This document shows, piece after piece, positions 40,024 to 53,505 of a DNA stretch of 64,000 nt. Numbering within the stretch: the stretch's first letter is position 1; every line of letters begins with the position of its first letter. The notes beneath the pieces are model-generated. The model was not told the origin of the DNA, searched no databases, and was given only the letters and a program-made list of their open reading frames with translations. The stretch lies in assembly GCF_041381155.1 (NCBI RefSeq), contig NC_091139.1, positions 11,331,905 through 11,395,904 of the forward strand, in the 5' to 3' direction. The stretch comes from Argopecten irradians (taxonomy: Eukaryota > Mollusca > Bivalvia > Pectinida > Pectinidae). Position numbers and translations under genes: made by a program.

Positions 40024-42848
40024 TCAATAGATTCTGAATTCCCATTATCATTACGTCTTAATTAGAGGAAGGTAATTTACATTTTAGTTACATTTTTATT
40101 TCTACTGTATAGTGACCCCTGCTTGACCTTAAGACGACCCAGCATCAATGTCCCTGTCTCAACCTCCTCAGAACCATAAGACCCACATATGAAGCCGTCC
40201 TGTCGGTTAGGTTGATACGTAGTGATCATGATTTGACTCCAATATCTAATTGATACTGTTGAACATTCTGTTCATACAGTTTAGTAACAGTATTAAAACA
40301 ATTAGGAACACTTAAGGTTTTATTGTCGCTATATGATAAAAGACGTAATAAATATAAAAGTTGGCAATGATAATCCAAGTAGCGGAAATATCAATAATTG
40401 TTTAAAATTTCTTAGAAAAAAAAATAAAACAAAATTTCTTAATCGAATCACCTTTTGAGAAGTTATAAATACATGATAGTGCTAATATTTTTTATAATTC
40501 ATGTATTGTTTTAGTAAAAGAAACAATTGTCCTGAATTAAGCCTTTCAGTTGTCAAAACAAATTTATTTTATCATTGTGTAATAAATTTTGAGTTATGTA
40601 TGATGGTATACTTAGTCATGTTAATGTACGTTGAAAGATGCCAGGATGTTATGAAATGATGATGTTCACAAATATGAAAATAAAATCATAATTAATTATA
40701 TTTAACCATGAAAAAAATGAATAGCAAAAACTCGGCAATAATCTCGCCTTATGATTTATGCAGTCGGGTAGACTGACTGTACGCTAAGCAATGGACTAAA
40801 GGCATAGTTGTATAAAAGTTTGATTGTATGTGGTGTGTATTAGTATTGTATTATTACATAGAAAAATTCTTCATCTATATCATTTAAAGATATAATACTT
40901 CTGAATCACGCTAAATTCAATACAAATGCATCTATGTTCTATTAAATAATCTATAGATATGTTCAAAGATACATGCGCTCGTCAGCATTTATGGATATTT
41001 GAAAGATTGTAACAAGTGTTCTAATACCTAACAGTAATTAAATAATTAATGAATGATGAAGAAATGGTTCTCACATTAAAAATAATTTTATTGTTGTTTA
41101 TCAATTTATTTGTTGTTTTATTTTATCTATTTTTGGCGATATTGATACTTCCGGCGAATACATGATATTTAGGGGAACCAAATAATGTTTAAATCTTTCA
41201 AGGTATAAATGAAAATTTGCATAAAGATAAAGTAATATTACATACAGTTTTCTTTGAACACCAGATACAATTTAAAAGATGAAATATATTTTATATGTAG
41301 TGATATTGTTCAACGACATAAAAAATTTAAACGAAGAATTGCAATTATTATTTTTTTCTTGTGATGTTTCGTTTACGATTATTTTTTCCCTCCCTAAATA
41401 CTAAACTGTGTATCTAGATAACACCAAATCTTTAGTTTTAATTCCGAAACTTTTTTTCCTAATACTAAAAATCCGTTGAATACCAAAATCTATTCTAAAT
41501 ATAGATTTGCTTATCGTGCTATCTTATCCGAAGTGACATCTATATCGAGGTCTAAGTTCGGCGTTGAGTGAATCCTTCCGCGACGCTTTAGATATGATCG
41601 CTAAGAACGAGTGCCAACTTGTGAGTAGTAGGCCCAGGCAGTCAGGCCTTTGTCCAACATTGTATGGGATGGACATGTGTATTATCTTCATTGTACTGTC
41701 TGATTAATACCTGATATCTTAGTCATATATAGCGTTTTACTCATGTGTCTATCAATCACGTAAAATCCATTCGAAAACCCTACATAAATGATGTGAATCC
41801 TCATTAAAATGAAAGTTACTAAAACTTCCAATTTATGTTTTTGCAAGAAACACCCCGATATTCCAATAACGTATTAATGGGAATATTGTGGATAGAATTG
41901 CAATATTATTTCTTGGTTAATTATATCCGAATTCTCGTTTCAGATAATACCTTCATTTCACATTTCATCAATGTAATCTTTTTGTAATTATGACGGTTTT
42001 CATCGCATTGGGAAAAATGTATCTTTCCCGTTTCGGCACCCCAAAACCATTTCAAACGAAGGAATTTCACTTTAAATTATAATTAAAATGTAGAATACTT
42101 GATTCTGTTGATATTATAATTAATAAAAGCACCATTTGCTTTTAAATATTATCGACCTTGCATGAAACTAAAACAATTCCTTTTGTATTTATTCATTGTA
42201 TTTCATTTTAGAAATTATTTTGTATTTTTAGTTTGTATCTAAATTACTTAATTCATTGTTATATAATTTCATTTGAGGAATTGTTTTTTAGCTTCGTGAA
42301 AAGTGCTCTGTATTTGATAAAATTAAAGGGTGGTTGCACAAACTCAAAATATAAAACAAGTATAAACATATAGTGTACTGGCCTTTTTATTATGCCTTTG
42401 TATGAGAAATACATGTAATTGATTGGCAGTTTGTTACACGAAATGTCGACACATATAAGAATTCATGAACGAATAGCAATGACCGGTCACGTATATAATT
42501 GAACATCTGAGGTAGCTATCGATAAAGTTAAATACACTACATCAAAACCATTTCACACTTGAGTCCAGCTGAAGGGTGTCGGGTTATGTAAACGTTTGAA
42601 TTATACCGCAATAAACAAAGACAATGTAGTTTTACTACGAAACATTATCACGAGCAACAACATGCATCACAATCAGTAATGAACTACATTTAGATCCATA
42701 GATATAACATAGTTCGATAGTAAGAGTCATGAAGATCCATGTCCATAGCAGACCTGAAAGGTCGTAGTTAAAAGTTTGCAGAAAACGAATAAAGTTCTCC
42801 TTGTTAAGCAACGTACAAATATGTACTGAGTCGAAAGTTTGCACAATT
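40024..42848. other. Intergenic between convergent genes D2 and B2
   Basis: Homologous to 14676-17333. A minus-strand AATAAA near 42390 may serve B2. No gene is seen. Confidence 0.5.
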
Positions 42849-43713
42849 CTAGCACTCAGAGTCACTGTCCGAACTATCGTCTGAACTCTGGGAATCTCCG
42901 AACCCAGAGTCGATAGATCCATGTGTATCTCTCCGTGAGCTGAAGGATTTCCAGCCACCGGATACAATGTTCGTTGTATCAACAGATTCTTCAATAAGTT
43001 CTGAGTACATGCAGTCATCGTCAACCTCTTCCTCATCAATGCACTGGTAGTCATCTTCATCGAATACAGAAGGTAGCGATGACATTGATACGAGTGAAGC
43101 CATTGATTGAATGGAAGCCATTGATGGTATAGAAGACACGGATGGAATCGACCGGAGGTCGTAGTCAGAGTCAGTGACGTCACAAGAACTTGTAGACAAG
43201 TTTTTGCTGCCACCATGGAAACGCTGGAATTTGATTTCTTCAATTGTGTCGTTCATGGTCAGCAGTTGTTTCATCAGACCGAGATCTTGGTCCATGAGGT
43301 TGGCCTGTAACAATAAGGTAAGCAATAGTAAGTAAATTTCGTCTTCAATCATTGCAAAATTAATATAATATTTTAACAGCTTTACACTTAAAATGTTTGC
43401 AATCTTTGCAGAAGATCTTTGTTGAAATTATGTTTAGTGATTTATATTCTCTCAACCGTTTTGCAGAAAATTGAATGATAATTTGCTTTAGATGTAGAAT
43501 ATGATATAATCTTACCATTTCTTTCCGTAAAGTAGCCATAGCTTCATCCATGAATGATTTAGGCTTTTTCGAGTCGTCAAGTGAGACTGATTCTTTTAAT
43601 TCCTCAGTTGACTTTTGTCTACTGAAGTAAAACTCTCTACAGGAGTTGGACAACTCAATGGAAGCCGTATAGTCATCAGTGATATCCACGCTCTGTCGTG
43701 TCGTCAGCGCCAT
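42849..43713 (-). CDS. Gene B2: FAM167-like, intact acidic tail
   Basis: Exon 1 is 43516-43713 (66 residues, identical to B1 in the core) and exon 2 is 42849-43304, giving about 217 residues. The FAM167-like core spans residues about 55-93: 'MDEAMATLRKEM' then 'ANLMDQDLGLMKQLLTMNDT' and 'IEEIKFQR'. Then come a Cys/Asp segment, the 'SIPSVSSIPSMASIQSM' type stretch, an acidic patch and a Ser/Asp tail ending DSQSSDDSSDSDSEC. The tail is rich in casein-kinase-2-like Ser-acidic sites. This copy shows the probable native frame. B2 is convergent with D2. A coiled-coil cytoplasmic adaptor role is inferred from the family only. Confidence 0.75.
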
Positions 43714-43781
43714 TTCGTATGGTTTGTTAGTTAGTTTCCGAGACAGGAAAGTCGTTATGGCGGTTGACGTCTCGTTTTGGC

Positions 43782-43789
43782 CTTTTATA
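43782..43789 (-). promoter_or_regulatory. TATA box of gene B2
   Basis: The minus strand reads TATAAAAG about 70 bp upstream of the start codon, as in B1. Confidence 0.65.
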
Positions 43790-44691
43790 CCAGCGGATCA
43801 GGACAAGCCCTTTGATTGGTCAAAATTGTATGTATGCCTAAAATCCGGCCGATGGGTAGCCAGATATGCGATGACGTACATTTTACCACCTCGAACTGGG
43901 AGTAGCGCGGTCTTTAAATTTAATTAATCTGATAACATCTAATTCTGCTATGTGTTGTCTACAAGGGCGCATCCTGGGGGAATATTGCAGAGATAAATGA
44001 ACCATAAGGTCGCACTTAAAACAATAGAAAAATCTGCATTGGTACACTTGTAATACAAAGTGATAACTCGCGATAACTGCTGTCTTTCATAAGAAAGAAT
44101 CTACCATTATATTTTAGGTTATTTTTATACATTTGTTTGGAGACAAATTGCAGTAAACAATTACCTTACCCATAAGGTTGAACCAAATTTTAAATGCATT
44201 TCTCTGTAAAAAAGATAACAATTCCAAGGTTTTTACGAGCAATCATATATCATTACAACCACCCAGAATGGCGTGAAGTAAACATGCAATGATGTGCTCT
44301 TGGGAAATTATTAGTAACATGAAAATTATGCATTATAATGTCTTTAAGCTAAAATATTAAGAACTGTTTAAATATTTCTGACAATACGTACATGGTAAGT
44401 TGTAACCACATGTACGAAATCAACTTGATCATTGTAAGAGGAATGACCCCCCCCCCTCCCCCACCTTTGTCGCCGCTGGTGTCAAATTATTATGCTATCT
44501 TCAGATGGTAGAACGGTCCCTCGGGAGCACATACTCGTCCCCCTGCACCAAGATGTTCATACCTTGCATATTTACCCCACGTGGTTAGTCTGAAATACTC
44601 GCCAACTCAATGACAATATTTGAATACTAAACTTGACACAAATAAATCAATTAAATAGGTCTACCATATCAATAACAAACGTATATATCAC

Positions 44692-44829
44692 TTATCTATC
44701 GACACCCTGACAGACACTAACAATACAATCCAGCTGCGTATCAGTTTGGTCAACTGATGTACCGGAACACTTCGACGTAAAAGCCAGAAGATCTAAGGAG
44801 TAGTCGGTGTTTGTCAAGGCCGAAGCCAT
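44692..44829 (-). pseudogene. Possible exon-1 remnant, second copy
   Basis: Same 45-codon frame as at 19393-19530, again without a donor or exon-2 partner. Its conservation adds little, because the whole unit is recently duplicated. Confidence 0.2.
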
Positions 44830-47800
44830 TTCGTTTTATTTCGTGTGATTAACACATTTGCTCTTTACCATCTTATCCGTAGCACTATCACATCACCATC
44901 TAAACGAATCGTCAACAGATCGAAATACAACATTAGAAAGTACCTAATAATCATGAAATTGACCTTCTGATTTAAAATGTCGTTTGTCGATATTCATTGC
45001 AGTTTTGGCGTATTGTCATGGCTTACTGTAAACGCAAAGATGATTTCCGACATCTGTAATAATTACTACAATAACATACAAAAATGCAATAAGTGCGATC
45101 ATATTTTAGAGCAAACGTTCTGATGCGAAAAGTGCTAAAATAATCTGGAGAATTATCGTTGTTTTGTTTTGGATAGAAACATGATTAAAAGTTTTCTAAA
45201 GAGAATTGAATTATGATTCCAAAAGTTGTTTTGATAACATTATTATTACATTATTTTATCACTGGGATTCAGCTTGGGAAGTTGATTTACGGCAAGTTTA
45301 ATTCAGACGACTGAAAATTTTAACACTTCAGTTGGCAAAATGGAAGCTGTTTGGTATTTAATTGCACTGCAACTAAATTGCAACTAAATTGCAGTTATTA
45401 TTATCCTGAAATATGTACGGATCATAACTGGTTGTAAATCATTCATTTTTTTCAATTTTCCTCTATTGGACCCAACAAGTTATGATGAAGAATGATGTAA
45501 AAACCATTACACCACAGACAATCGATATGTGGCGCTTTATTAAGAATAATAACACAATAAGTGAGTTAATTTGGCAGCCACGAATATTACGGCACAAATA
45601 ACTTTAAGGTAAAGGTCATTGTTTTGAAGATACATGAAGGACTCGGTCAGTAGACCACGTTGGCCATCTAGATATAAATATATTGAACACCGTGTGTCTT
45701 CATGTGTCAGTACGTCAAAAAATCCAGGGATAATTACGAGACAATCACTTGTCACTTGGTCCGTTCGATATGATCAGGTTTGATGGAATCTAAAATCGGT
45801 ATGATCCCCCGGGTGTGAATAACCTTAGAGGTGAAGGACGTTCACAGCGAGTAATACAGCGAATAACACTTCCAGTCTGGTCTAAGTGGTGCTGTAATGT
45901 AATCAGATTTTTTTTTGGTTTCTGGATATAAACATTAAAATATAATAATGAATAGTCCATAATAAGGTCTCCGTAGTCAATAACCAAAATTGAAATAGAC
46001 AGATTGGCTCAATTTCATAAGCTGCTCTAGACAGCAAACGTCCTTCTGCCAAAGCCAACGCTAGATGATTGTATTGTTACGATTACATATAATAAAGTGA
46101 TTTAGCCTTATCTGATGTCCATGTCTTCATGTGTTTCTACATCTTTGTAATTTATGATATTTACACCCGCGAATACACATCAAGATACTTAAAACATTTT
46201 AAACATTAAAATTTTAAAATGAACTTTATTTTTACAGTTTTCTGGTGGAAATGCTGTCTTGTTTGCTGATGATATTGTAGGTGGACCTATCTAATTGGCA
46301 ATTTTATGTTTGTACTGAAATACAATTGCGTAAACGGAAATTTATATTCATCATTAATAATAAATCATTTGTTTTGATTACATTGATTACCGTATCAACT
46401 TGATTTTAGGCTGTGCTGACATTCGTTTTTATTCGACTTATTACATTTTTTGAAATGAATTATAAGGTTTTTGGTGAACACAAAAACGATATACTTCACT
46501 CAATTTTGATATTTTCACTCGCTTTTGTCTTATCGGAATGCAGCATTAACAGTGGAAATATCATTTTGATTGCTACCTCATTAGTTTGTGTGCAAAAATG
46601 ACATCATATTTTTTTGACATTATGATCACAAAAACGACGTAATCATTGAAATGAAAAAGTACAATGGCGGAATAACCTTTGGCGGAACTAGTAGTGATGG
46701 TCTTCTGTAAATGAAAGCGAGGAAACATGTAATAATCATAATATACCTTATTTCGTGATAAATATCAGTAATGTTTCATCTAATGAGATGGAAGCTTTGA
46801 TGTTTATCACTCGTGTTTCGCACTCGTGAAAAATATTCATTTTTAATGTTTATAGATGACTTGTGTTCTAAATACTGACTCGTTTTATTCGATATTATAT
46901 ATATATTATTAATCAATTCGATTTTAACCAGTGACTGAAAGGCTTGTAGGCCGCAGAAAGCTGTGGATTGTTTAAATACCAATATATATATCTAACTGAA
47001 TCGTAATTATGATTCACTATGTCCTTGTCTAAGTACGTATTGTATTTAACCACACATGGTTTTACGTGGGGTGTTCCATTACGTATTTGAACAGATATAA
47101 TGTCGATAGCCTAGTATATCAAACATTTATCTTAATATCTGTCCGCTCTACACCATTGGATTCTTTATTAATCAGGTAGAAGATTGACAGCTCCTATCAT
47201 TTACTATATTGTATGGTAAACACCTCAAAACAATAGAAACATTTGTTCAGCTACTGAAGTGTGAAAAGGTTCGTTATACGAAGATCTGTATATCTGTATA
47301 CGTAGGTCTACAATCATTGACTTAACGTAAAATACATAATTTAGGATAAGAAAAACATTGTAAAATGATAATCAGTCCATTTTTACCGGCCAAATATCCC
47401 GTGCAATACATCTAATACCATAATACCAGATGTATATGGATCATCATCTCAGTGGACTGTTGAGTCTCACTTATAATGCCATTTACTTATGCAATGTTTA
47501 TCTTATTAACACAATATTTTGCCAGATTTGTCTTGCAAGCAAGTTATTATCTCAAATATTTCAATTTTGCCTTAAGCCTCTATTTTCAGAAGCTAATAAC
47601 TGACCAAAAATAGGTAATGAAATTTGCATTATTTACAACCGAAAAGCATGATGATAATCTAGATGATTTACAACTGTCATCAAATCATAACTGATTAATA
47701 ATCATCATAAAATTATAACAGATGCGTTATGATTTGATGATGGTCGTTGCGTAGTTGATAAACTTTCAATGAATATATCCATGTTACTATATTTTTTGAT

Positions 47801-48984
47801 AAGTTGCAGTTTTAAAAAACAAATCTAAATCAGAGTTTAGTAAATATTTAACGTCATATACAGTACTATTTGGAATTTTTCTAGACGTTTTTAGACGTAA
47901 CACATCGCTTCTATGGGCCTTCGGCCAGTCAATCACATTCTAAAAGGCTTCAAAGACAATATAATGATAATTTAATTCCACAATTCGGAAAAGTAAAACA
48001 AAGGCACTTCACGTCCAGGTGATGAAAGTAATTATCTTTTGTGTTTTAAAAAACACAGGACTTGAATTAGACCTCCAGCTGTCTTAAACAGTATTTAAAG
48101 TCATTATCAAGTTTCAGTGAATGCTAATTAGCGGTAATTAGCCCCACGGAGCTTTGGTAAAAACAGAAATTAAACAACCACGTGGTGTATCTTGACATTC
48201 AAACATTTCGTCCGTTGTATCAAGAACCTTTGATATTGCTTTAGATTTATTTGTTTATTATTTAGATTTCGATTTCTTGTAGCAATTGTATAATAAAAAT
48301 GGTGTTAACATTTATAAGTTTCAAACACTATTTTCATCGTTTTGTCTATTTTGCAGTGATATATCCCTAATACAAAAATGTTTATGTGAGTTGTTTTTCA
48401 TCCTAACCTTCCCTATATTACTTCAATGATTATCGCAGTAGGGGAACTGTAATTATGTTAAGTATGATATATATTGTCCAAATGAAGTGAAGAGTACATG
48501 CGTAAAACATACACAGACAATATCCTTAAAGGCCCCTGGATAAAGAGTACAATGACAGGTTGTGTTTTCAGTAATTTTCATCATATATTGTTATGTTTTT
48601 CCATAGTAATGTTTAATATATTTCAACCCTTTAGGTCTAAACATCACTGACGATTACCCATATACAAAACATTATAGTACTGTAGTTCAAAATAGTATAA
48701 AACCGGAATGAATAAAGATAAGCTATTTAATCAGTCTTGAAATATTTCAATTAACATTCACATTTCAGAGCTTTATCGTGGACATAATGATTTTTTTTGA
48801 AACTATTTTTGACCTACGTTATCTTTCGCCTTGATACGTATGACAGATACATCGGTTAGCTATTTTTTCTGAGAATCCGGTTCAGTTTCATGTCGTACTT
48901 TTCCAAGACTTTCCGTGAAAGCCCCGGTGTCATCAATGGAAACTTCGTCTTAAATTCACCTTCTGTAAATACTTTTAGATGAAT
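44830..48984. other. Intergenic between unit copy 2 and the C cluster
   Basis: No gene is seen. The part 45980-47000 differs from its partner at 20710-22000 by many 1-5 base losses, far more than the flanks, and may be poorly resolved sequence. From 47770 to 48984 the sequence is single-copy in this window. Confidence 0.5.
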
Positions 48985-49158
48985 ATTTTTAAGTTAAGGA
49001 CTTTTGATTAGACGGATCACTAATTTGAATTTTGCTATATTTTGTGAGTTGAGATCAAAATTTTGTTATACTGTAGTTACAAGTTGTATCTAATTTCACG
49101 TAGCAGAATAAGTAGACGAAGTTCAAAATGGAAATGCAATATACGTAACCAGGACCTT

Positions 49159-49235
49159 GTTTCATCAACATTCGTTAATTTAAAATACTCTTTTACCTGA
49201 AGGAATTGTTTAAAATTAAGGAATGTTGGTGAAAC
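49159..49235. repeat. Foldback repeat in C-unit 1
   Basis: 'gtttcatcaacattcgttaa' and an inverted 'ggaatgttggtgaaac' form arms of about 25 bp around a short AT-rich loop. The 'ccctgtttcatcaacattc' end resembles a widespread marine-invertebrate MITE terminus. It is also at 53680-53756 and 58826-58902. Confidence 0.5.
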
Positions 49236-49426
49236 CGCACTCATATAGGAATAGAATGATGAGAAGAAACAGATATAATCATTTCATGTCATTTATTACA
49301 TTTTAGCGAAAAGAAAATGTAACAAATTATATGTTGAGACATTTGTTTCAGTCTATAGAAGTTACACCACTACGAAAGATATGTAATGTCCTTTAATCCA
49401 TCAGTTTGATTAGTTTCAACATGCAG

Positions 49427-49605
49427 ACGATATACAAGTGCAATTGACGTGCGAAAATCCGGAAAACCCGCAATCCAGACGGAAATATAAGGAAATGGAT
49501 TTGTTTCTTGACCACGTAAAGGAAATCCAGCAGTCCGAACAATTCGGTATCCGGATGGTTTGGGCTAAGGGCAAAAGTGTTCGAATTACCGAAGGTCCGA
49601 TGTAG
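49427..49605 (+). CDS. Exon-like plus-strand frame, C-unit 1
   Basis: After an acceptor-like 'ttagtttcaacatgcag', a frame of about 59 codons reads DDIQVQLTCENPENP..., MDLFLDHVKEIQQSEQF and ends VRITEGPM at a TAG. The composition is polar and protein-like. The overlapping minus-strand frame is hydrophobic and looks like its shadow. No upstream partner exon was found, so it may be an orphan terminal exon carried along in the unit. The family is not recognised. Confidence 0.3.
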
Positions 49606-49773
49606 CACATTGTACAGAGTCTCCATGTCGATCCAGCAGGTAAGAGTCTTTATCCCATATTTCAAATTACAAACGATTTCAGTCAAAGCCAAAATAAAAT
49701 CATGTGCTGATATGTGTACATCACTCGTTTGTGTAAAGTTAATCCATGGATGCTATTCTTTCTTTCTTTTGTT

Positions 49774-50208
49774 TCAAGTCCAAGTACTTGCTCAGCTTCA
49801 AAGTTAGGCAATTTTGAGTCCAAACCTCTGGTTTTCAGCGTATCGTTCATGGCAGGGTATTTTTTTTCTCTGCTGGACCTGCAAAATATAAAGATAATTG
49901 CTTGCGTTAGTTGAGGTGTTACTAAATTTTGTGCACAGAAAAAATAATAATAAACAACAAAGTAAATAACTTCAAATTTTTGGATGACTTCTTTTGATCA
50001 TGTTTGTCTAATGAATGTATTCTCTTGTAAGTTTCGTATTTCAATTTTTTTGACAAAAACATTATTAATTGCGACAAATTATTTTAACCTAAATAGCAAG
50101 ATGTGGAATGCTTACCTGCTTTGAAGTATCATTCACTTCAGATACGTTTGCAGGCTCTGACGTTGCTGTCATTCCATTATCGCAGATATAGGCGATGTCA
50201 AAAGACAT
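49774..50208 (-). other. Spliced downstream frame of C1 (broken)
   Basis: Beyond the C1 stop, the transcript continues to a donor (CAG-gtaagc, exon end 50116) and a new acceptor (tttgcag, exon start 49878). A second frame starting MSFDIAYICDNGM lies directly behind a TGA and crosses this intron. In C1 an extra A in an A-run shifts it, so it ends early. C2 and C3 keep it open for 65 codons. It may only be a 3'-leader exon pair. Confidence 0.3.
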
Positions 50209-50254
50209 TCAAGAAGTGTTGGGGTAACTGCTTCATGAATACCGTTCACTGTTC

Positions 50255-51060
50255 TCAAGCCTTGGTATCAAAGTCAAGTAGTTTTTCAAACATTAAATCA
50301 TAAGATCCAATGGTATCCACTGTCTTCTTCATACAACTGGTGGATTCATTTGATTCGGTGAGAAATGAATCTGTTGCTGTAGATTTTCCGTTGTCAATGT
50401 CTTCATCAGATGAAAAGTCATCACTATTATACAGACTGTCGAAACTGACACTACATCGGACTTCAGATTGCATCTTCATGGAACTGATACTTTCGTTACT
50501 GTAAAACAGAGAGTCATCTGATTGGGAGTCCGAGTAATAGACACTGTCCTTACTTTCCAGCATATATTTTTCCGTCTGTTCTTCAATTTCGCATAAACAT
50601 TCCTGGCTATCCAAGGATTCCTTGCTCATCTGACAGAAGTTGTTGGCCTTCAGCTCCTCTACCTTCTCGTTCAGGATCAGCATCTGTCTCATCAGACCGG
50701 CGTCTTGGTCCATCAATCCAATCTTCAAAAACACAAAAAATAATAATTAATATTAATAAAATCATAAACAAGTATATTCATGATTGATATTAATATTCAA
50801 CTTTGAATCAAATAGCAAAAGCTCATAAACAAACAAACTGTGCTTACCATATCTGTTCTAAGCTTTTCCAGAGCGATATCAATAGTAGATACTGTTTTTC
50901 CAGTACCCCCGGTCGTTGGGGACCTCTTGCATTCTTCAATAGACTCTAGCCTCTGCAGGTATATCTGTCGACAACTGTTGTTAATGTCAATGCCATCTGG
51001 GCATCCACCAACACAGTTATCCTTCTCAGGTGTTGTTAATGCTTCGGATGTATGAACCAT
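50255..51060 (-). CDS. Gene C1: FAM167-like protein with acidic tail
   Basis: Exon 1 is 50848-51060 (71 residues, MVHTSEALTTPEKDN to STIDIALEKLRTDM, donor gtaagc). A 125-bp phase-0 intron follows. Exon 2 is 50255-50722 (155 residues, IGLMDQDAGLMRQMLILNEK, VEELKANN). The total is about 226 residues. The core aligns without gaps to FAM167A and to genes A and B, with the intron at the same codon. Exon 1 shares 'NNSCRQIYLQRLESIEE' with B ('SNSCREFYFSRQKSTEE'), so B and C are closer to each other than to A. The tail is Ser/Asp/Glu-rich (SVYYSDSQSDDSLFYSNES, SSDEDIDNGKS), ending LLDFDTKA. No signal peptide or membrane span is visible. Confidence 0.72.
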
Positions 51061-51141
51061 GATGGTTGTAATAAATCACTTTCAGGCTGCAACAAAGTAA
51101 AGTGCTTCATGCGTCAATGACCAAAATTCAGACGAATTCAT

Positions 51142-51150
51142 CTATTTATA
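51142..51150 (-). promoter_or_regulatory. TATA box of gene C1
   Basis: The minus strand reads TATAAATAG, 82-90 bp upstream of the ATG. A CACGTG E-box lies about 20 bp further upstream. Confidence 0.6.
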
Positions 51151-53505
51151 CTAAAAGAGTGTCACGTGGGTGCCATTGTTGGTTTGGCCTCCTGGTGATA
51201 TAATTATTGTTGTAAATAAAGAGAAAGTAATTTTCACACTATGGGATCTTTCGTGACTTATTAACATTAAAGGACTTAGATATAATTGTCTTCCAGGGTG
51301 TAAGTGATCTCCTACAGCGAATACCATGTTATAATTATAACGAATAGGAAATGTTCATGAAAGGAGAGTAGAAGACCACCAGAAAGGCAAAGATATTTCA
51401 GGTATGGGTATGCATACAATGTGAAATGTATTCAAATTGTAAAAGCGTCATCATTTTGTTCGCTATTGTATTCTAAGTCAAATAAAGAGACATTTGGACA
51501 TTTATATGCATTTTGTTTTAACTTAATTATCTATATTATTTACAAAATGGTTACCTTATTGCTGAAAAGCATTAAACTATCGAGTGAACGAAATCTTATT
51601 CATATCTCAAAGGTGCACCAAAGTGTATTCCTGGCTAGACTTTGTGATAATACTATTACTTTCTGAAATAGGATGCGAAAGTTGTCTGACATTTGTAAAG
51701 ATTCAATACATTATAACAGCAACATGTCCCTCTCTATTGCGCTTTTCCTGCTAACCTCTTTCAGACGGTATCGCCTGATTGACATATTTCAGTACAAAAG
51801 TAGTTAAAATAAAATACTATGTAAAGTATAACATGTCTCGTCCAATTTCATGAGATCAATGACATATTTAGGTTTTTTTTCCAAATTGGCGAAATTTCAG
51901 TTTAAATATTCTCAGGGTATTCTTCAAACACGTATTTTGCGAACATAAAGATTTGTCTTGCAATAAATGATACAATGTGGAAAAGTAACATTTAATACTA
52001 CTGCCCCCATTTCTGCCCCTGTGAAGAGATTCTAACATGGGTCCAAACCACCTCTAGTGCATATACCACTTTGACGAATATCCTTCTTTTGATCTTCCTA
52101 TTTGTAATATAATTTTCTTTCAAATGTAGACCAAAAATATTCTCGTTAATACTGTGCGAGTAGATCAATAAAGTCTTCCGGGGGTATATATATGTGTTGA
52201 GATTTAGGAGAATGGTATTACAGAGGGAGGTAAAAGACGAAATGCTCAGTGAGGTCGGCATACCAAGCTAATTACCGTAAACTTTGATGACAGCTCATTA
52301 GAATGACGTCGCGTGGAGGTCTGACATAGATAATCACACAGATCCACTATAGTAGGTACGTTTTACCTGATTAGTTAAAACCACAACGCGTGAAGTACCT
52401 GAAATTCTAATACCCCCTCCAGTTATACTAAGTCGGTTATCTTGTCAAATTAACACGCGGTTTAACGTGAATGTATCATTTAATTGTTTGTTTTTAATAC
52501 TTCACGTGAATCCAGGGGAGTTAATAATACAGAAAATAGGGAAGGTTGGGGGGAGTGCGGAGGATTAGATAAATTTTACTAATTATGTACGTGTACATGA
52601 TTCACTGATATATCGATAGATAGAATTTGACCTTGAACCCTATGGCGAAAAGGCTGGTTCTGGAAATGCATGTACATTGTATGCTACAATATCAGCAAAT
52701 TTCATGTCATATATTTAAATAATAAACCATGTATTTCGATGACATTTAAAATAGTAAAATGAACTTTTATAATATGACAGCTCTAGTATTTTACATATCC
52801 TTAAGATTCAATCTAGTAAAATACTGTTTTGGTTGTAAAATTAAATTTTCAAGATAATGTATCCCAATTATATCTTAACATAATTATGTACGTATACTGC
52901 CTCGTCATTTGTTGAAAGTGATACTGCACGCTTTGAAACCGAAAATAAATAATACCAATTGTGTAGCAATATTAATTACATAAACTAAACTTTCCAGCCT
53001 AAAGAAGATGTTTAGAAACTTTATTATTTATCTTACACTATCATTTGATCATCAGTTGCATATTTCTAATCAATGCGAAGTTTTAATTGTTATTGCAATA
53101 TAACTCACCACGTCTCATATCAATTAATCAAACCCATTAAAATAATAATTGAAGTGATTTGGTTAGATGACATCAACACGCATATTACAATGTATAATAG
53201 TTTCTTGCATTTAATCTTTAATATGATTCAGTTCACAATTTTATCTTTTATCTGTAGGTCGCATTACCCAGTAATTAAGCACTTAATTCTACCAATTGCA
53301 CCACTCAACCTATGGATGCGAAGTGTGCAACCGGCAAGTTGCCTGGTTATTTTAGCTGAAGGTTGCCGATTTTCCCCGGGTATTGTGACTTTTCTCAAAC
53401 TCCAAAAACTGGTAATTCCTGAGTGTTCTGGGTAGTTTAGGCTTGGAAACAAAAACAAAACAATCGCTTATGTGAGGATAACTTCTCTTTTACTTTTCAA
53501 TGAAC
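51151..53505. other. Intergenic of C-unit 1
   Basis: No gene is supported. It is conserved in parts in C-units 2 and 3 with different deletions. The part near 53290-53440 ('ccccgggtattgtgactttt') recurs near 58517 and 63331 and looks repeat-derived. Confidence 0.5.

Larger units (their letters stand above)
25832..47770. repeat. Large duplicated unit, copy 2 (A2-D2-B2)
   Basis: This is the second copy of the 25-kb unit, in the same orientation and gene order. Homology to copy 1 is near-identical up to about 47360, then weaker (roughly 85% by eye) to about 47770, where it is lost. Confidence 0.85.
48985..53505. repeat. C-unit 1 of three tandem units
   Basis: This begins near 'tttttaagttaaggactttt' and ends after 'caaaacaatcgcttatgtga'. 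It contains gene C1. The exon-1 start is 4,517 bp from that of C2. Confidence 0.8.

Noticed and set aside
49393-49692. 99-codon minus-strand hydrophobic frame below C1
   Set aside because: It is the antisense shadow of a polar plus-strand frame and changes length between units.
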